Positions 63,022 to 64,000 of a stretch of DNA of 64,000 nucleotides are shown in pieces (the first letter of the stretch is position 1; every line of letters starts with the position of its first letter). Both the position numbers and the translations under genes were made by a program. Under the pieces are notes generated by a model, which saw only the letters and a list, made by a program, of their open reading frames with translations, was not told the DNA's origin and did no database searches. This stretch comes from Candidatus Binatia bacterium (GTDB taxonomy: Bacteria; Desulfobacterota; Binatia; HRBIN30). The stretch lies in contig JAKLJW010000021.1 of the NCBI GenBank assembly GCA_023150935.1, positions 1 to 64,000 of the forward strand, given 5' to 3'.

Positions 63022-64000
63022 TTATATCGCCAACACGGCCGGAAGCGCCCGAAAGAACCTCCGGTTTGCCTCGAACTGGGCGCCAAGAAGGGTTACTTCG
63101 CCACCGACCGTCTGATGCACAAGGAACCGGAACGGCGCACCCGCTGGACCCTTGAGGTGCTGCGTCCCAGGGAACAGATGCCCGAGGGCATACGGGTCCT
63201 GCAAATAATGAGACGCCCCGCCAAGGGAGACAAGGAAGTCGCGATTCGGGGACGAGCCCCACAACCTCGAAGCCTCACTGGCCAACCGGTAGAATTCCGC
63301 ATGAGCGCCATCCGCGAAATGGCCCTCATTCCACCAAACATCGGCGTCTTCTTGAAGGTTGGCGGCGACGATTTCCTCCACCTGGAACGGTGTATACCCC
63401 GCGTCACTCGCCGCTCTGGCGGTGACCGATTGGTGCACGCTCTTGCTGCTGACCTTCGTCAACCCGGCTCCTCCCGCCGCACTCCCCAACGGCCCCGTAA
63501 GATACTGGTCGTAGCCATATGTCCCCGCATACCCACCCACAAACGACACCAGCATCGACGCCCATTGCGGTGCCCCCGCCGCTTCAGCCGCCCCTCCGAG
63601 CGTATCAGCCGTAACCGTCGCGGCCGCCGAACGCAACGCCACATCGCCCAGCGCCTGTATCACATCTCCAACCCCGACGTTGCTCGGCAAGCTGCCGGAC
63701 AACGAGCTCAGACCGATGCTCGTGCCGGCCACCACCACCCCGAGTCCTACGCCGACCGCCCCACTGATCGCGCCGGCAGCAGCCGCTTTACCGATCTCAG
63801 CCAGACTGGCCCCGGAGGCCGCAGCGATTACCGCGCGAACTGCCGCCGACAGAACGCTTGCGATCACCACGGCAGCCAGGATCTCGAAGAACTCGCCGTC
63901 CGGATCGGTCCAATTCAAAGGATCCCCGTTACCATACGTGTACGGACTGGCGAACTGTCGCGCCGGGTCATGGGTCAGGAAGCTCCCGACACCGGGATCG
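63022..64000 (-). CDS. RHS-repeat-associated protein, C-terminal part (partial), with putative Zn-phospholipase C-like end
   Basis: The frame runs off the right edge; its start is outside the window. The visible 326 residues begin in an RHS core end (SFLTHDPARQFASPYTYGNGDPLNWTDPDG), then a hydrophobic Gly/Ala-rich segment, and a variable end with WWNEGHFADGAHAEFYRL and a HYLQDPYALGH motif like that of zinc-dependent phospholipase C or related enzymes. RHS proteins often carry toxic C-terminal domains after such a core. The toxic role is inferred. The small gene for an immunity protein was not recognised; an exported repeat protein follows after 16 bases. Confidence 0.72.
   Translation of the reverse strand, partial: DPGVGSFLTHDPARQFASPYTYGNGDPLNWTDPDGEFFEILAAVVIASVLSAAVRAVIAAASGASLAEIGKAAAAGAISGAVGVGLGVVVAGTSIGLSSLSGSLPSNVGVGDVIQALGDVALRSAAATVTADTLGGAAEAAGAPQWASMLVSFVGGYAGTYGYDQYLTGPLGSAAGGAGLTKVSSKSVHQSVTARAASDAGYTPFQVEEIVAANLQEDADVWWNEGHFADGAHAEFYRLASEASRLWGSSPNRDFLVSLGGASHYLQDPYALGHLFPGTQHLKGPAGAPFRFLVHQTVGGEVTLLGAQFEANRRFFRALPAVLAI

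Overview
The window is GC-rich chromosomal DNA from a Gram-negative bacterium. Supporting signs are an LPS-type heptosyltransferase, yajC-secD-secF, Crp/Fnr and two-component regulators, and large exported proteins with thrombospondin type 3, cohesin-like and dockerin-like modules. The gene order, the F420-type luciferase-like oxidoreductase and the Pro/Thr-rich exported proteins fit a deltaproteobacterial or Binatota-like lineage. That placement is inference. No rRNA, tRNA, CRISPR array or intact insertion sequence was seen.

Layout: a 2214-residue subtilisin-like protease (131-6775, minus) is divergent from a long housekeeping run on the plus strand. The run is queA-tgt-yajC-secD-secF-recJ (tRNA queuosine modification, Sec export, DNA repair), a small helix-turn-helix protein, a methyltransferase, ctpA, a divergent polysaccharide-deacetylase-like gene, xseA-xseB-ispA-tlyA, then hpt-ade (purine salvage). 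A gene-poor stretch follows (23796-25167). It holds two paralogous 40/41-residue ORFs, each with its own sigma54-like -24/-12 element, and a Bfd-type [2Fe-2S] protein.

From 25 to 33 kb lie a tandem glutaredoxin-like protein, small hypotheticals, a phosphatase/anti-sigma/anti-anti-sigma partner-switching module, and an ECF sigma/anti-sigma pair flanked by two zinc-ribbon PspC proteins. From 33 to 42 kb lie exported and accessory genes: a DUF2961/GH172-like protein, a thermonuclease-like protein, a TrpF-like protein without its catalytic cysteine, a CMD-family protein, modABC molybdate transport, an LLM oxidoreductase, and a cohesin-like exported protein. From 42 to 48 kb are lon, galT and glgA. 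From 47 to 58 kb, on the minus strand, are an inactive-transglutaminase/7TM - ATP-grasp - membrane glycosyltransferase operon, two sensor kinases, and a radical SAM/SPASM plus Crp/Fnr pair. The right end carries a heptosyltransferase, a double-hotdog dehydratase, a broken gene, a palindromic repeat, an exported repeat protein and the C-terminal end of an RHS-type protein that runs off the edge.

Most novel candidate: the duplicated small-protein units at 23975-24681. Promoter element, Shine-Dalgarno and ORF were duplicated together. The two proteins stay about 70% identical while many codons have changed silently. A third sigma54-like element precedes another small unknown gene 1.4 kb away.
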